A stretch of DNA of 64,000 bases from Bradyrhizobium sp. MOS003 (GTDB lineage Bacteria; Pseudomonadota; Alphaproteobacteria; Rhizobiales; Xanthobacteraceae): assembly GCF_003020125.1 (NCBI RefSeq), contig NZ_PYFW01000008.1:124001-188000 (forward strand). The letters are read 5' to 3'. Under the pieces are notes generated by a model. That model did not search any database. It saw nothing but the letters and a program-made list of their open reading frames with translations, and was not told the DNA's origin. Shown piece by piece: positions 9,073-17,866 of this stretch. The first letter of the stretch is position 1. Each line of letters begins with the position of its first letter. Both the position numbers and the translations under genes were made by a program.

Positions 9073-10140
9073 ATGTCGTCTGTGCAAATCCGCGACGTGC
9101 GGAAATCGTTCGGCAATTTTGAAGTCCTGCACGGCGTGACTGTACCTATCGAGGACGGCCAGTTCGTCGTTCTGGTCGGCCCCTCCGGCTGCGGCAAGTC
9201 GACGCTTCTGCGCATGCTCGCCGGTCTCGAGAACATCACCTCCGGCACGATCTCGATCGGTGACCGCGTCGTCAACAATGTCCAGCCCAAGGAGCGGGAC
9301 ATTGCGATGGTCTTCCAGAACTACGCGCTCTATCCGCACATGACGGTCGCCGACAACATGGGCTTTTCGCTGAAGCTGCGGAACGCAGGCGCCGACGAGA
9401 TCAACAAGCGCGTCAAGCGCGCCGCCGAGATCCTCGCGCTGGGACCGTTGCTCGATCGCTATCCGCGCCAGCTCTCCGGCGGTCAGCGCCAGCGCGTTGC
9501 GATGGGCCGCGCCATCGTGCGTGATCCGCAAGTCTTCCTGTTCGACGAGCCGTTGTCCAACCTCGACGCCAAGCTGCGCGTCGCCATGCGCACCGAGATC
9601 AAGGAGCTGCACCAGCGGCTGAAGACGACGACCGTCTACGTCACCCACGACCAGATCGAAGCCATGACCATGGCCGACAAGATCGTCGTCATGCATGACG
9701 GCATCGTCGAGCAGATGGGCACGCCGCTCGAGCTCTATGACAAGCCCGACAACCAGTTCGTCGCCGGTTTCATCGGCTCGCCCGCGATGAACTTCCTGAA
9801 GGGGCATGTGCGGGTCAACGGCGTTGCGACCTTCGAGGGGCCGAACGGGGTCAAGCTGCCGCTCAAGACCGCGCCCGCGGCGTCCGACGGCCGTCCCGCG
9901 GTGTACGGCGTGCGGCCCGAGCATTTCACCATCGCCGACGACGGCGCCGAAGCCGAGATCGTGGTGGTGGAGCCGACCGGCTCGGAGACGCAGGTGTTCG
10001 CCAAGATCGGCGGCGAGCAGGTCGTCGCGGTGTTCCGCGAACGCCATCAGTTCAACCCGGGCGACAAGATCCGGCTGAAGCCCGAGCCGTCACTGGTGCA
10101 TCTGTTCGACGAGACGACGGGGAAGCGCCTGAACGCGTAG
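9073..10140 (+). CDS. Sugar ABC transporter ATP-binding protein (UgpC/MsmK/MalK type)
   Basis: A 355-residue ATPase of CUT1 sugar importers. The Walker A motif GPSGCGKST is near residue 37, the signature LSGGQRQR near 135, Walker B VFLFDEPLSNLD near 155 and the switch histidine in VTHDQIEAM. A C-terminal regulatory OB-type domain (about 240-355, with GVRPEH) follows. It is the first gene of the plus-strand operon with a substrate-binding protein and two permeases, divergent from lacI, and energises uptake of the sugar degraded by the adjacent enzymes. Confidence 0.95.
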   Translation: MSSVQIRDVRKSFGNFEVLHGVTVPIEDGQFVVLVGPSGCGKSTLLRMLAGLENITSGTISIGDRVVNNVQPKERDIAMVFQNYALYPHMTVADNMGFSLKLRNAGADEINKRVKRAAEILALGPLLDRYPRQLSGGQRQRVAMGRAIVRDPQVFLFDEPLSNLDAKLRVAMRTEIKELHQRLKTTTVYVTHDQIEAMTMADKIVVMHDGIVEQMGTPLELYDKPDNQFVAGFIGSPAMNFLKGHVRVNGVATFEGPNGVKLPLKTAPAASDGRPAVYGVRPEHFTIADDGAEAEIVVVEPTGSETQVFAKIGGEQVVAVFRERHQFNPGDKIRLKPEPSLVHLFDETTGKRLNA

Positions 10141-10187
10141 CGTAAGACCAAGTCAAGACAATAAAAAAGCATCACAGGGAGGACACC

Positions 10188-11507
10188 ATGCAAGACTTTA
10201 CCCGCCGGACTCTGCTTCAAGGCGGAACGGCATTGGCTGCGACCGGCATGCTCACCGGGCCGGCGCTGTTCGATTTCGCCAAAGCCTGGGCACAGAGCTC
10301 GCCCTGGAAAGCGGAGCCCGGCGCCAAGCTGACCGTGATGCGCTGGAAGCGCTTCGTGCCGGCCGAGGACGATGCGTTCAACGCCATGGTCGCCGCGTTC
10401 AAGGCCGCCACCGGCACCGAGATGAACGTGTTCAGCGAATCCTTCGAGGACGTGCAGCCGAAGGCGTCGGTTGCGGCCAACACCGGCTCCGGACTCGATC
10501 TCGCCTGGGGCCTGCACACGCTGCCGCAGCTGTTCCCCACCAAAGTGCTGAAGATGAACGACGTCGCCGATTATCTCGGCAAGAAATACGGCGGCTGGAC
10601 CGACGCGGCCGCCAAGACCTGCAAGCAGGGCAACGACTGGCTCGGCATTCCCGTCGCGACCAACGGCGGTTACATGACGTACCGCAAGTCGGCGCTCGAC
10701 AAGGCGGGGTTCAAGGAATTCCCGAAGGACTTCCCCGGCTTCCTCGAGATGTGCAAGGCGCTGAAGGCGAACAACACGCCGGCCGGCTTCGCACTCGGTC
10801 ATGCCTCGGGTGACGGCAATTCGTGGCTGCACTGGGTTCTCTGGGGTCACGGCGCCTACACCGTCGACCAGAACGACAAGATCATCATCAATTCGCCGGA
10901 GACGGCGAAGGCGCTCGAATATTGCAAGGCGCTGTACGACGCCTTCATCCCGGGCACCGCGTCCTGGAACGATTCCTCCAACAACAAGGCGTTCCTCGCC
11001 GGCGAGCTCTACTGCACGGCGAACGGCATCTCGATCTACGTCGCCGCCAAGACCGATGCGAGCAAGAAGGAGCTCGCCGAGGACACCTATCACGCGCTCT
11101 GGCCAGTTGGACCGGTCGGCAAGCCGACCGAGCTGCAGCTTGCGCTGCCGATCCTCGCCTTCAACTTCACCAAATATCCGAATGCGTCAAAGGCCTTCAT
11201 CGCCTTCATGCTGGAGAAGGAGAACTACGAGAAGTGGCTGGACGGCGCGCAGGGCTATCTGACGCAGACCCTGAACGCCTATGAATCGGCGCCGATCTGG
11301 AAGGCTGATCCCAAGAACGAGGTCTTTTCTCAGGCCTCCAAGCGCACTCTGCCGGCCGCCGGTATCGGCACCGTCGGCGAAAAGGCGGCAACTGCCATCG
11401 CCGACTTCATCGTCGTCGACATGTTCGCCAACTACTGCACCGGCACCAAGGATGCGAAGGGCTCGATGGCGGAAGCCGAGCGCCAGTTGAAGCGCATCTA
11501 TCGCTGA
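10188..11507 (+). CDS. Sugar ABC transporter substrate-binding protein, Tat-type signal
   Basis: A 439-residue extracellular solute-binding protein of the CUT1 class. The N-terminus has a twin-arginine pair (Arg6-Arg7 in FTRRTLLQGG) before a hydrophobic stretch, so export by Tat is likely. The mature part has typical family features such as the MRWKRFVPAEDDAFNAM opening and a Trp/Tyr-rich binding cleft. The ATG has a strong GGGAGG ribosome site. A perfect 12-bp hairpin follows the stop codon, before the permease genes. The ligand is unknown; the context suggests a sugar or sugar acid. Confidence 0.93.
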   Translation: MQDFTRRTLLQGGTALAATGMLTGPALFDFAKAWAQSSPWKAEPGAKLTVMRWKRFVPAEDDAFNAMVAAFKAATGTEMNVFSESFEDVQPKASVAANTGSGLDLAWGLHTLPQLFPTKVLKMNDVADYLGKKYGGWTDAAAKTCKQGNDWLGIPVATNGGYMTYRKSALDKAGFKEFPKDFPGFLEMCKALKANNTPAGFALGHASGDGNSWLHWVLWGHGAYTVDQNDKIIINSPETAKALEYCKALYDAFIPGTASWNDSSNNKAFLAGELYCTANGISIYVAAKTDASKKELAEDTYHALWPVGPVGKPTELQLALPILAFNFTKYPNASKAFIAFMLEKENYEKWLDGAQGYLTQTLNAYESAPIWKADPKNEVFSQASKRTLPAAGIGTVGEKAATAIADFIVVDMFANYCTGTKDAKGSMAEAERQLKRIYR

Positions 11508-11515
11508 GCGTCACG

Positions 11516-11543
11516 GAGCGGGCGGCCATCCGGCCGCCCGCTC
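11516..11543 (+). terminator. Intra-operon hairpin after the binding-protein gene
   Basis: A perfect 12-bp stem (GAGCGGGCGGCC / GGCCGCCCGCTC) with an ATCC loop starts 9 bases after the stop codon. There is no T-run, so it is less like a full terminator than like the RNA-stabilising or attenuating hairpins that raise binding-protein over permease levels in ABC operons. Confidence 0.7.
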
Positions 11544-11571
11544 GTCAACATTTCGATCAGGGATATCGGGC

Positions 11572-12525
11572 ATGGCTGATGTCGCAATTCCCCGGGCCAA
11601 GCCTCAGATGATCGAGGCCAACGCCTGGACCCAGCTCAAACACAATCGTAACTGGCTCGGCTTCTGGTTCATGGTGCCGGCCATGGCGTTCCTGATCTTC
11701 TTCCTGGCCTATCCTCTGGGGCTCGGCATCTGGCTGTCCTTCACCGACACCCGCATCGGCAGGGTCGGGCAGTTCGTCGGCACCGAGAACTACGAGTGGC
11801 TGTGGGACGATTCCATCTTCTGGCTGTCGGTGTTCAACACGCTGCTCTACACCACGGTCGCAAGCGCCATCAAATTCGCGGTCGGGCTCTATCTCGCGCT
11901 GCTGCTGAACGAGAATATGCCGTTCAAGGCGATGCTGCGCGCGATGGTGCTGATCCCCTTCATCGTGCCGACGGTGCTCTCGGCGCTGGCGTTCTGGTGG
12001 ATCTTCGATTCGCAATTCTCGATCATCTCGTGGTCGCTGAAGCATCTCGGCCTGATCAACCAGAACATCAACTTCCTCGGTGACACGACCTGGGCGCGCA
12101 TTTGCGTGATCTTCGCCAATATCTGGCGCGGCGTGCCGTTCGTGGCGATCACGCTGCTGGCGGGCCTGCAGACGGTGTCGCCGTCGCTCTATGAAGCGGC
12201 GACGCTCGACGGCGCCACGCGCTGGCAGAATTTCCGCTTCATCACCTATCCGCTGCTGACCCCGATCATCGCCGTCGTGATGACGTTCTCGGTGCTGTTC
12301 ACCTTCACCGACTTCCAGCTGATCTGGGCGATGACGCGCGGCGGCCCGGTCAACGCCACCCATCTGATGGCGACGCTGTCCTACCAGCGCGCGATCATCG
12401 CCGGGCAGCTCGGCGAGGGCGCGGCGATATCCAGTGCCATGATTCCGTTCCTGCTCGCCGCGATCATGGTGTCCTGGTTCGGCCTGCAGCGCAGGAAATG
12501 GCAGCAGGGAGAGAACAATGACTGA
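11572..12525 (+). CDS. Sugar ABC transporter permease 1 (MalF/UgpA type)
   Basis: A 317-residue inner-membrane permease with about six hydrophobic helices; the first is near residues 27-50 (WLGFWFMVPAMAFLIFFLAY, of which FMVPAMAFLIFF is the core). The EAA loop that contacts the ATPase reads YEAATLDGATRWQ near residue 205. Its last 8 bases overlap the start of permease 2, which implies coupled translation and a heterodimeric channel. Confidence 0.94.
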   Translation: MADVAIPRAKPQMIEANAWTQLKHNRNWLGFWFMVPAMAFLIFFLAYPLGLGIWLSFTDTRIGRVGQFVGTENYEWLWDDSIFWLSVFNTLLYTTVASAIKFAVGLYLALLLNENMPFKAMLRAMVLIPFIVPTVLSALAFWWIFDSQFSIISWSLKHLGLINQNINFLGDTTWARICVIFANIWRGVPFVAITLLAGLQTVSPSLYEAATLDGATRWQNFRFITYPLLTPIIAVVMTFSVLFTFTDFQLIWAMTRGGPVNATHLMATLSYQRAIIAGQLGEGAAISSAMIPFLLAAIMVSWFGLQRRKWQQGENND

Positions 12526-13453
12526 TCTGCCGACCAGGTCGATTGATCTCAAGGCCGTGCTATCGGGGTCCTCTCCGACGGCGGCGAAGGACGATCACAG
12601 CGAGGGTATGAGCTATCTGCAGTCGGTGCCGCGCCGGCTCGTGACGCTGTACCTGCCGCTCACGATCATCGTCGTCGTCCTCCTGTTTCCGTTCTACTGG
12701 ATGGCGCTGACCTCGGTGAAGCCGGACGACCAGCTGCTCGATCTCGACAAGTTCAATCCGTTCTGGACCTGGAATCCGACCTTCAAGCATTTCCACAAGC
12801 TGCTGTTCGAGAGCTACTATCCGCACTGGCTCTGGAACACGATGTATGTGGCGATCTGCGCCACGATGCTCTCGATCATCGCATCGGTGCTGGCTGCCTA
12901 CGCCATCGTGCGCTTGCGCTACAAGGGCGCCAACCTCGTCGGCGGGCTGATCTTCCTCGCTTACCTGGTGCCGCCGTCGATCCTGTTCATCCCGCTCGCC
13001 ACCGTCGTGTTCCAGTACGGCCTGTTCGACTCGCCGCTGGCGCTGATCCTGACCTATCCGACCATCCTGATCCCGTTCTCGACCTGGCTCTTGATGGGCT
13101 ATTTCAAGACCATCCCGTTCGAGCTCGAGGAATGCGCGCTGATCGACGGGGCGAGCCGTTGGCAGATCCTGACCAAGATCGTGCTGCCGCTCGCGATCCC
13201 CGGGCTCATCTCGGCCTTCATCTTCTGCTTCACGCTGTGCTGGAACGAGTTCATCTACGCGTTGACCTTCCTGCAGTCGACCAGCAACAAGACGGTGCCG
13301 GTCGCGATCGTCAACGAGTTCGTGGATGGTGACATCTACCGCTGGGGCTCGCTGATGGCCGGAGCCTTGGCCGGCTCGCTGCCGCTCGTCATCCTTTACG
13401 CCTTCTTCGTGGAGCATTATGTGTCCGCGATGACCGGCGCCGTGAAGGAATAG
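12518..13453 (+). CDS. Sugar ABC transporter permease 2 (MalG/UgpE type)
   Basis: A 311-residue permease. A cytoplasmic N-terminus of about 45 residues precedes the first helix (LPLTIIVVVLLFPFYWMAL region), and the EAA motif is LEECALIDGASRWQ near residue 205. It overlaps permease 1 by 8 bp and completes the ATPase, binding protein, permease, permease set. Its ATG has GGGAGA upstream, within the preceding gene. Confidence 0.94.
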   Translation: MTDLPTRSIDLKAVLSGSSPTAAKDDHSEGMSYLQSVPRRLVTLYLPLTIIVVVLLFPFYWMALTSVKPDDQLLDLDKFNPFWTWNPTFKHFHKLLFESYYPHWLWNTMYVAICATMLSIIASVLAAYAIVRLRYKGANLVGGLIFLAYLVPPSILFIPLATVVFQYGLFDSPLALILTYPTILIPFSTWLLMGYFKTIPFELEECALIDGASRWQILTKIVLPLAIPGLISAFIFCFTLCWNEFIYALTFLQSTSNKTVPVAIVNEFVDGDIYRWGSLMAGALAGSLPLVILYAFFVEHYVSAMTGAVKE

Positions 13454-13532
13454 TCGCGGGGTCTGCACGGGAGCGCGCCCGGGAGAACTGCCAAAGGCTG
13501 CGCGTTCCGGCCAATAAGAAGGAGTTGAGCTC

Positions 13533-14519
13533 TTGCATATCCTGGTTCTGGGCGCCGCCGGTATGGTCGGCCGCAAACTCTGTGAACGACTGTTGCGTGA
13601 CGGCCGGCTGGGTAAGAGCGACATCACCAGGCTGACCCTGCATGACGTGGTCGAGCCCAAGCAGCCGGAAAAGGCTGGTTTCCCCGTCGAGACGGTGTCG
13701 GGCGATTTCGCCGTGCCGGGCGCGGCCGAAAAGCTGATCGCCGGCCGCCCGGACGTGATTTTCCATCTCGCCGCGATCGTCTCGGGCGAAGCCGAACTCG
13801 ATTTCGACAAGGGCTACCGCATCAATCTCGACGGCACGCGGATGCTGCTCGACGCCGTCAGGCTCGTGGGCGGCGGCTACAAGCCCCGCGTGGTATTCAC
13901 GTCCTCGATCGCGGTGTTCGGCGCGCCGTTCCCCGATGCCATCGGCGACGAGTTCTTTCACACCCCGCTGCTCAGCTATGGCACCCAGAAGGCGATCGGC
14001 GAACTCCTGCTGGCCGATTATTCGCGCCGCGGCTTCCTCGACGGCATCGGCATCCGCCTGCCGACCATCTGCATCCGGCCCGGCCTGCCCAACAAGGCGG
14101 CATCGGGCTTCTTCTCCAACATCCTGCGCGAGCCGCTGGCCGGCAAGGAGGCGATCCTCCCGGTGTCCGAGGACGTCCGTCACTGGCACGCCACGCCGCG
14201 CTCCGCGGTCGGCTTCCTGCTGCACGCCGGCACCATGGACCTCGAAAAGGTCGGCCCGCGCCGCAACCTGACCATGCCGGGCCTGTCGGCGACGGTCGGC
14301 GAGCAGATCGCCGCCTTGAAGCGGGTTGCGGGCGACAAGGTCGCCGCGCGCATCAAGCGCGAGCCTGATCCGTTCATCGTCGGCATCGTCGGCGGCTGGC
14401 CGCGCAATTTCAATGCGAAGCGGTCGCTCGAGCTCGGCTTCACGACCGCCGAGAAGACCTTCGACGACATCATCCGCATTCACATCGAGGACGAACTCGG
14501 CGGCAATTTCGTCGCCTGA
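13533..14519 (+). CDS. NAD-dependent epimerase/dehydratase-fold dehydrogenase (DenD-like)
   Basis: A 328-residue extended SDR with the dinucleotide motif GAAGMVGR at residues 7-14 and an active-site Tyr-x3-Lys in LSYGTQKAIGE near residue 150. The length and sequence style match D-erythronate dehydrogenase (DenD), which oxidises C4 sugar acids, but homologues in sugar loci vary and I would not fix the substrate. The start is a TTG at 13533 preceded by AAGGAG; no ATG lies close in frame. It follows the transporter genes by 79 bp and precedes the kinase by 24 bp. Confidence 0.82.
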   Translation: MHILVLGAAGMVGRKLCERLLRDGRLGKSDITRLTLHDVVEPKQPEKAGFPVETVSGDFAVPGAAEKLIAGRPDVIFHLAAIVSGEAELDFDKGYRINLDGTRMLLDAVRLVGGGYKPRVVFTSSIAVFGAPFPDAIGDEFFHTPLLSYGTQKAIGELLLADYSRRGFLDGIGIRLPTICIRPGLPNKAASGFFSNILREPLAGKEAILPVSEDVRHWHATPRSAVGFLLHAGTMDLEKVGPRRNLTMPGLSATVGEQIAALKRVAGDKVAARIKREPDPFIVGIVGGWPRNFNAKRSLELGFTTAEKTFDDIIRIHIEDELGGNFVA

Positions 14520-14543
14520 TCTCCGGCAGAGCGGGTACCCGAG

Positions 14544-15512
14544 ATGGCGAGCGTTGCTTGCATCGGCGAATGCATGGTCGAGCTCAGGCAGGCGCAAAGC
14601 GGCGCGTCTGCCGGGCAGGGCGGCGGGCTGTACTCGCGCGGCTTCGGCGGTGACACCCTCAACACCGCCGTCTATCTGGCGCGGCTCGAGGTCAAGGTCG
14701 ACTATCTCACCGCGCTTGGCGACGACGCCCTGAGCGACGAGATGATCGCAGCCTGGACCGCGGAGAACGTCGGCACACGCCGCGTCGTGCGGCTCGCGGG
14801 CAAGCTGCCAGGCCTCTACATGATTCAGACGGATGCGAACGGCGAGCGCCAGTTCTTCCACTGGCGCGACAGCGCGGCGGCGCGGCAGCTGATGAGTCTG
14901 CCGGAGACCGGCGAGTTGCTCAACTCGCTGATGAGCTACGACATCATCTATCTCTCCGCGATCACGCTTTCGATCTACGATCAAGCCGGGCGCGAGCGCC
15001 TGTTCGCGGCGATCAAGCGGGCGCGCCTGCTCGGCACCCGCTTCGTGTTCGACACCAACTTTCGCGCACGCGGCTGGCCGGACCGCGACGTCGCCCGCGA
15101 GGTGTTCGATGCGGCCTTCGCGGCCGCCGACATCGTGCTGACCTCGACCGAGGACCTGCTCGCGCTCTATCCCGGCGAGAGTAACGAGCAGCTCATGGCG
15201 CGCATCCTGACATCAGAGCTGGTGTTCCGCCTCGCCGAGCCGGTGAGCCTGCTGCGCTTCCCCGGGGCGACCCACGAGGTCCGCGCCGAGCCGATGACCA
15301 ACCCTGTCGTCGACACCACAGCGGCCGGCGACAGCTTCGCCGCGGCCTATATCGCGGCCCGGCTCGCCGGTTCCGACCCGGTCGAGGCCGCCCAGGCCGG
15401 GCATCGCCTCGCCAGCGTCGTGATCTGCTATGCCGGCGCCATCATTCCGGGCTATGCCATGCCGCCGAAGAAACGGCACCGGCCGGCGACCTCCCGCCAG
15501 GCGACCAAATAA
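14544..15512 (+). CDS. PfkB-family sugar kinase, 2-keto-3-deoxygluconate kinase type
   Basis: A 322-residue ribokinase-family enzyme. The N-terminal substrate motif GGDTLNTAVYLARL and C-terminal DTTAAGDSFAAAY, with the catalytic Asp in AAGDS, are both present. KDG kinase phosphorylates 2-keto-3-deoxy sugar acids, which fits between the dehydratase of this locus and the aldolase that follows by 12 bp. The exact epimer used (gluco or galacto) cannot be told. Confidence 0.88.
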   Translation: MASVACIGECMVELRQAQSGASAGQGGGLYSRGFGGDTLNTAVYLARLEVKVDYLTALGDDALSDEMIAAWTAENVGTRRVVRLAGKLPGLYMIQTDANGERQFFHWRDSAAARQLMSLPETGELLNSLMSYDIIYLSAITLSIYDQAGRERLFAAIKRARLLGTRFVFDTNFRARGWPDRDVAREVFDAAFAAADIVLTSTEDLLALYPGESNEQLMARILTSELVFRLAEPVSLLRFPGATHEVRAEPMTNPVVDTTAAGDSFAAAYIAARLAGSDPVEAAQAGHRLASVVICYAGAIIPGYAMPPKKRHRPATSRQATK

Positions 15513-15524
15513 AGATCGAAACCT

Positions 15525-16175
15525 ATGACCACGACCGCCCAACAGAACCACCTTGCCGCGCTGTTCAAGGCGGCAACCGTGATCCCCGTGCTCACCATCG
15601 AGCGCATCCAGGATGCCGTGCCGCTCGCGCGGGCGCTGGTGGCCGGCGGCGTCCGCACGCTGGAGGTGACCATGCGCACCCCCGTTGCGATCGAAGCGGC
15701 GCGGGCGATGATGTCCGAAGTCCCCGAGGCGGTCGTCGGCATCGGTACGATCCTCAATCCGGCCGACTTCACCCGTGTCGAGAAGCTCGGCGTCGCCTTC
15801 GCCATCAGCCCGGGCCTGACCCCGGATCTCCTCAAGGCCGCAGCCCACAGCTCCCTGCCGTTCGCGCCGGGTATCGCCACCGCGTCTGAGCTGATGATGG
15901 CGCTGTCGCACGGCTTCGACGTCGCAAAGTTCTTCCCGGCCGAGCAGGCCGGCGGCATCAAGGGCCTCCGCTCGCTCGGCGGACCGTTCCCGAACGTGCG
16001 GTTCTGCCCGACCGGCGGCATCGGCGAGGCCAATGCGGCGAGCTGGCTCGCCGAGCCCAACGTGCTCTGCGTCGGCGGGTCCTGGCTGTGCCCGTCCGCC
16101 GAGATCAAGGCCGGGAACTGGGCCGGCATAACTGCCATCTGCCAGCGCACCCTCAAGGCCCTGAAACCCGCGTGA
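15525..16175 (+). CDS. eda: 2-dehydro-3-deoxy-6-phosphogluconate aldolase family (KDPG/KHG aldolase)
   Basis: A 216-residue class I aldolase that splits a 2-keto-3-deoxy-6-phospho sugar acid into pyruvate and glyceraldehyde 3-phosphate. The Schiff-base lysine is Lys135 in DVAKFFPAE, the acid/base Glu47 lies in EVTMRTP, and the phosphate site CPTGGIG follows. Length is typical. With the dehydratase and the kinase it makes an Entner-Doudoroff-like lower route. It is the last gene of the sugar set; 54 bp separate it from the thiolase. The symbol denotes the family; DgoA-type specificity is possible. Confidence 0.9.
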   Translation: MTTTAQQNHLAALFKAATVIPVLTIERIQDAVPLARALVAGGVRTLEVTMRTPVAIEAARAMMSEVPEAVVGIGTILNPADFTRVEKLGVAFAISPGLTPDLLKAAAHSSLPFAPGIATASELMMALSHGFDVAKFFPAEQAGGIKGLRSLGGPFPNVRFCPTGGIGEANAASWLAEPNVLCVGGSWLCPSAEIKAGNWAGITAICQRTLKALKPA

Positions 16176-16229
16176 AGTCTTGCCATCGCTGGGCTAAGAC
16201 TTAGCTCAGGAAGAGACCCCCAGGGAGAG

Positions 16230-17405
16230 ATGACCATGACCGCCAGCATCGTCGGATGGGCGCATACACCGTTCGGCAAGTTCGACACCGAAACCGTCGA
16301 AAGCCTCGTCACCCGCGTGGCCAATGAGGCGATGGCCGATGCCGGCATTTCGGCCGGCGATGTCGACGAGATCGTGCTCGGCCATTTCAACGCCGGCTTC
16401 TCGGCGCAGGATTTTACCGCCTCGCTGGTGCTCCAGGCCGACCCCAAGCTGCGCTTCAAGCCGGCGACGCGGGTCGAGAATGCCTGCGCCACCGGCTCGG
16501 CCGCCGTGCATCAGGGCCTGCGCGCGATCGCCGCGGGCGCCGCCAAGATCGTCCTGGTGGTCGGCGTCGAGCAGATGACCCGCACCCCGGGCCCCGAGAT
16601 CGGCAAGAACCTGCTCAAGGCGTCCTATCTGCCCGAGGACGGCGACACCGTCGGCGGCTTCGCCGGCGTGTTTGGCAAGATCGCCAGCTCCTATTTCCAG
16701 AAATACGGCGATCAGTCCGACGCGCTGGCGCTGATCGCGGCCAAGAACCACAAGAACGGCGTTGCCAATCCCTTCGCCCAGATGCGCAAGGATTTCGGCT
16801 TCGACTTCTGCCGTGCCGAGAGCGAGAAGAACCCTTTCGTTGCCGGTCCCCTGAAGCGGACCGATTGCTCGCTGGTCTCCGACGGCGCCGCGGCGCTGGT
16901 GCTGGCCGATGCCGAGACCGCCAAGACGATGACCAAGTCGATCGGCTTCCGCGCCACCGCGCATGCCCAGGACTTCCTGCCGATGTCCAAGCGCGACATC
17001 CTCCAATTCGAGGGCTGCACGGTCGCCTGGCAGCGCGCGCTGGAGCAGGCCGGCGTCACGCTCAACGATCTCTCCTTCGTCGAGACACATGACTGCTTCA
17101 CCGTGGCCGAGCTGATCGAATACGAGGCGATGGGCCTGACGCCGAGGGGGCAGGGTGCCCGCGCCATCAAGGAAGGCTGGACGCTCAAGGACGGCAAGTT
17201 GCCGGTCAATCCGTCCGGCGGCCTGAAGTCCAAGGGCCATCCGATCGGCGCCACCGGCGTTTCCATGCATGTGATGACAGCGATGCAACTCGCCGGCCAG
17301 GCCCCCGAGGGCATGCAGCTCAAGAACGCAAAGCTCGGCGGCATCTTCAACATGGGCGGCGCCGCGGTCGCCAACTACGTCTCCGTGCTGGAGCCGCTGA
17401 AATAA
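16230..17405 (+). CDS. Thiolase, SCP2/SCPx type (acetyl-CoA acetyltransferase family)
   Basis: A 391-residue thiolase. The nucleophile is Cys86 in ENACATGSA, the second catalytic site is HDCF at 287-290, and GHP at 336-338 in SKGHPIGATG. The C-terminal CxG cysteine of classical thiolases is replaced in FNMGGAA. HDCF with no C-terminal Cys is the mark of SCP2-type thiolases, which cleave 3-ketoacyl-CoA chains, often branched or steroid-derived. The start is ATG 16230 or 16236; both have AGGGAGAG upstream. It opens a cluster of acyl-CoA genes unrelated to the sugar locus. Confidence 0.88.
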   Translation: MTMTASIVGWAHTPFGKFDTETVESLVTRVANEAMADAGISAGDVDEIVLGHFNAGFSAQDFTASLVLQADPKLRFKPATRVENACATGSAAVHQGLRAIAAGAAKIVLVVGVEQMTRTPGPEIGKNLLKASYLPEDGDTVGGFAGVFGKIASSYFQKYGDQSDALALIAAKNHKNGVANPFAQMRKDFGFDFCRAESEKNPFVAGPLKRTDCSLVSDGAAALVLADAETAKTMTKSIGFRATAHAQDFLPMSKRDILQFEGCTVAWQRALEQAGVTLNDLSFVETHDCFTVAELIEYEAMGLTPRGQGARAIKEGWTLKDGKLPVNPSGGLKSKGHPIGATGVSMHVMTAMQLAGQAPEGMQLKNAKLGGIFNMGGAAVANYVSVLEPLK

Positions 17406-17413
17406 GGCTCTCG

Positions 17414-17500
17414 TCGGGGTGGGCAAAGGCGCGAAGGCGCCGTGCCCACCATCTTCCTTGCGTTAGATCATGGTGAGCCCGCTTCGCTTGGCCCATCTTA
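17414..17500. repeat. Palindromic intergenic repeat, family C, copy 1 (degenerate right half)
   Basis: GGGTGGGCAAAGGCGC followed by GCGCCGTGCCCACCATCT matches the copy at 40035-40125. The right-hand part (ATGGTGAGCCCGCTTCGC) has drifted from the palindrome. It lies in the gap after the thiolase gene. Confidence 0.75.
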
Positions 17501-17530
17501 ACGCACCTGATTGATTGGCGGAAAAGCATC

Positions 17531-17737
17531 ATGAGCACTGACTACGAAGACTCGCTGTCGATGGACGCACTCAACGATCGCATCGCGATCCTCGAGGACA
17601 ACATAAGGCAGCTCATCGAGCAGGCCGCTGCCGCCTCGGGCGAACAGAACGAGTCGCGCATCGCCGACCGGATCAGCCAGCAGAACGAAGAGCTCGACCG
17701 GCTCCTCAAGATCCGCGAATCCCGCCAGAAGAAATAG
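17531..17737 (+). CDS. Small coiled-coil hypothetical protein
   Basis: A 68-residue acidic/basic helical protein with heptad-like spacing of Leu, Ile and Ala from residue 10 to the end (LNDRIAILEDNIRQLIEQA, then DRISQQNEELDRLLKIRE). It has no signal or membrane segment and probably forms a coiled coil or helical hairpin. The ATG at 17531 is preceded by GGCGGAAAAGCATC. I do not recognise the family by name. Composition and codon use look native. Confidence 0.72.
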   Translation: MSTDYEDSLSMDALNDRIAILEDNIRQLIEQAAAASGEQNESRIADRISQQNEELDRLLKIRESRQKK

Positions 17738-17866
17738 CGGCCGATATCACCGCGCGACGCATGCGGCCATACGCACGCTGCCCTTGCGCGTGCGGCACCG
17801 CTGCCCTTAGCTGGGCCGAAATCGCGGGGCCGCGTTTTGATCCCCCGCGCGATCGGGAGTGAACGA

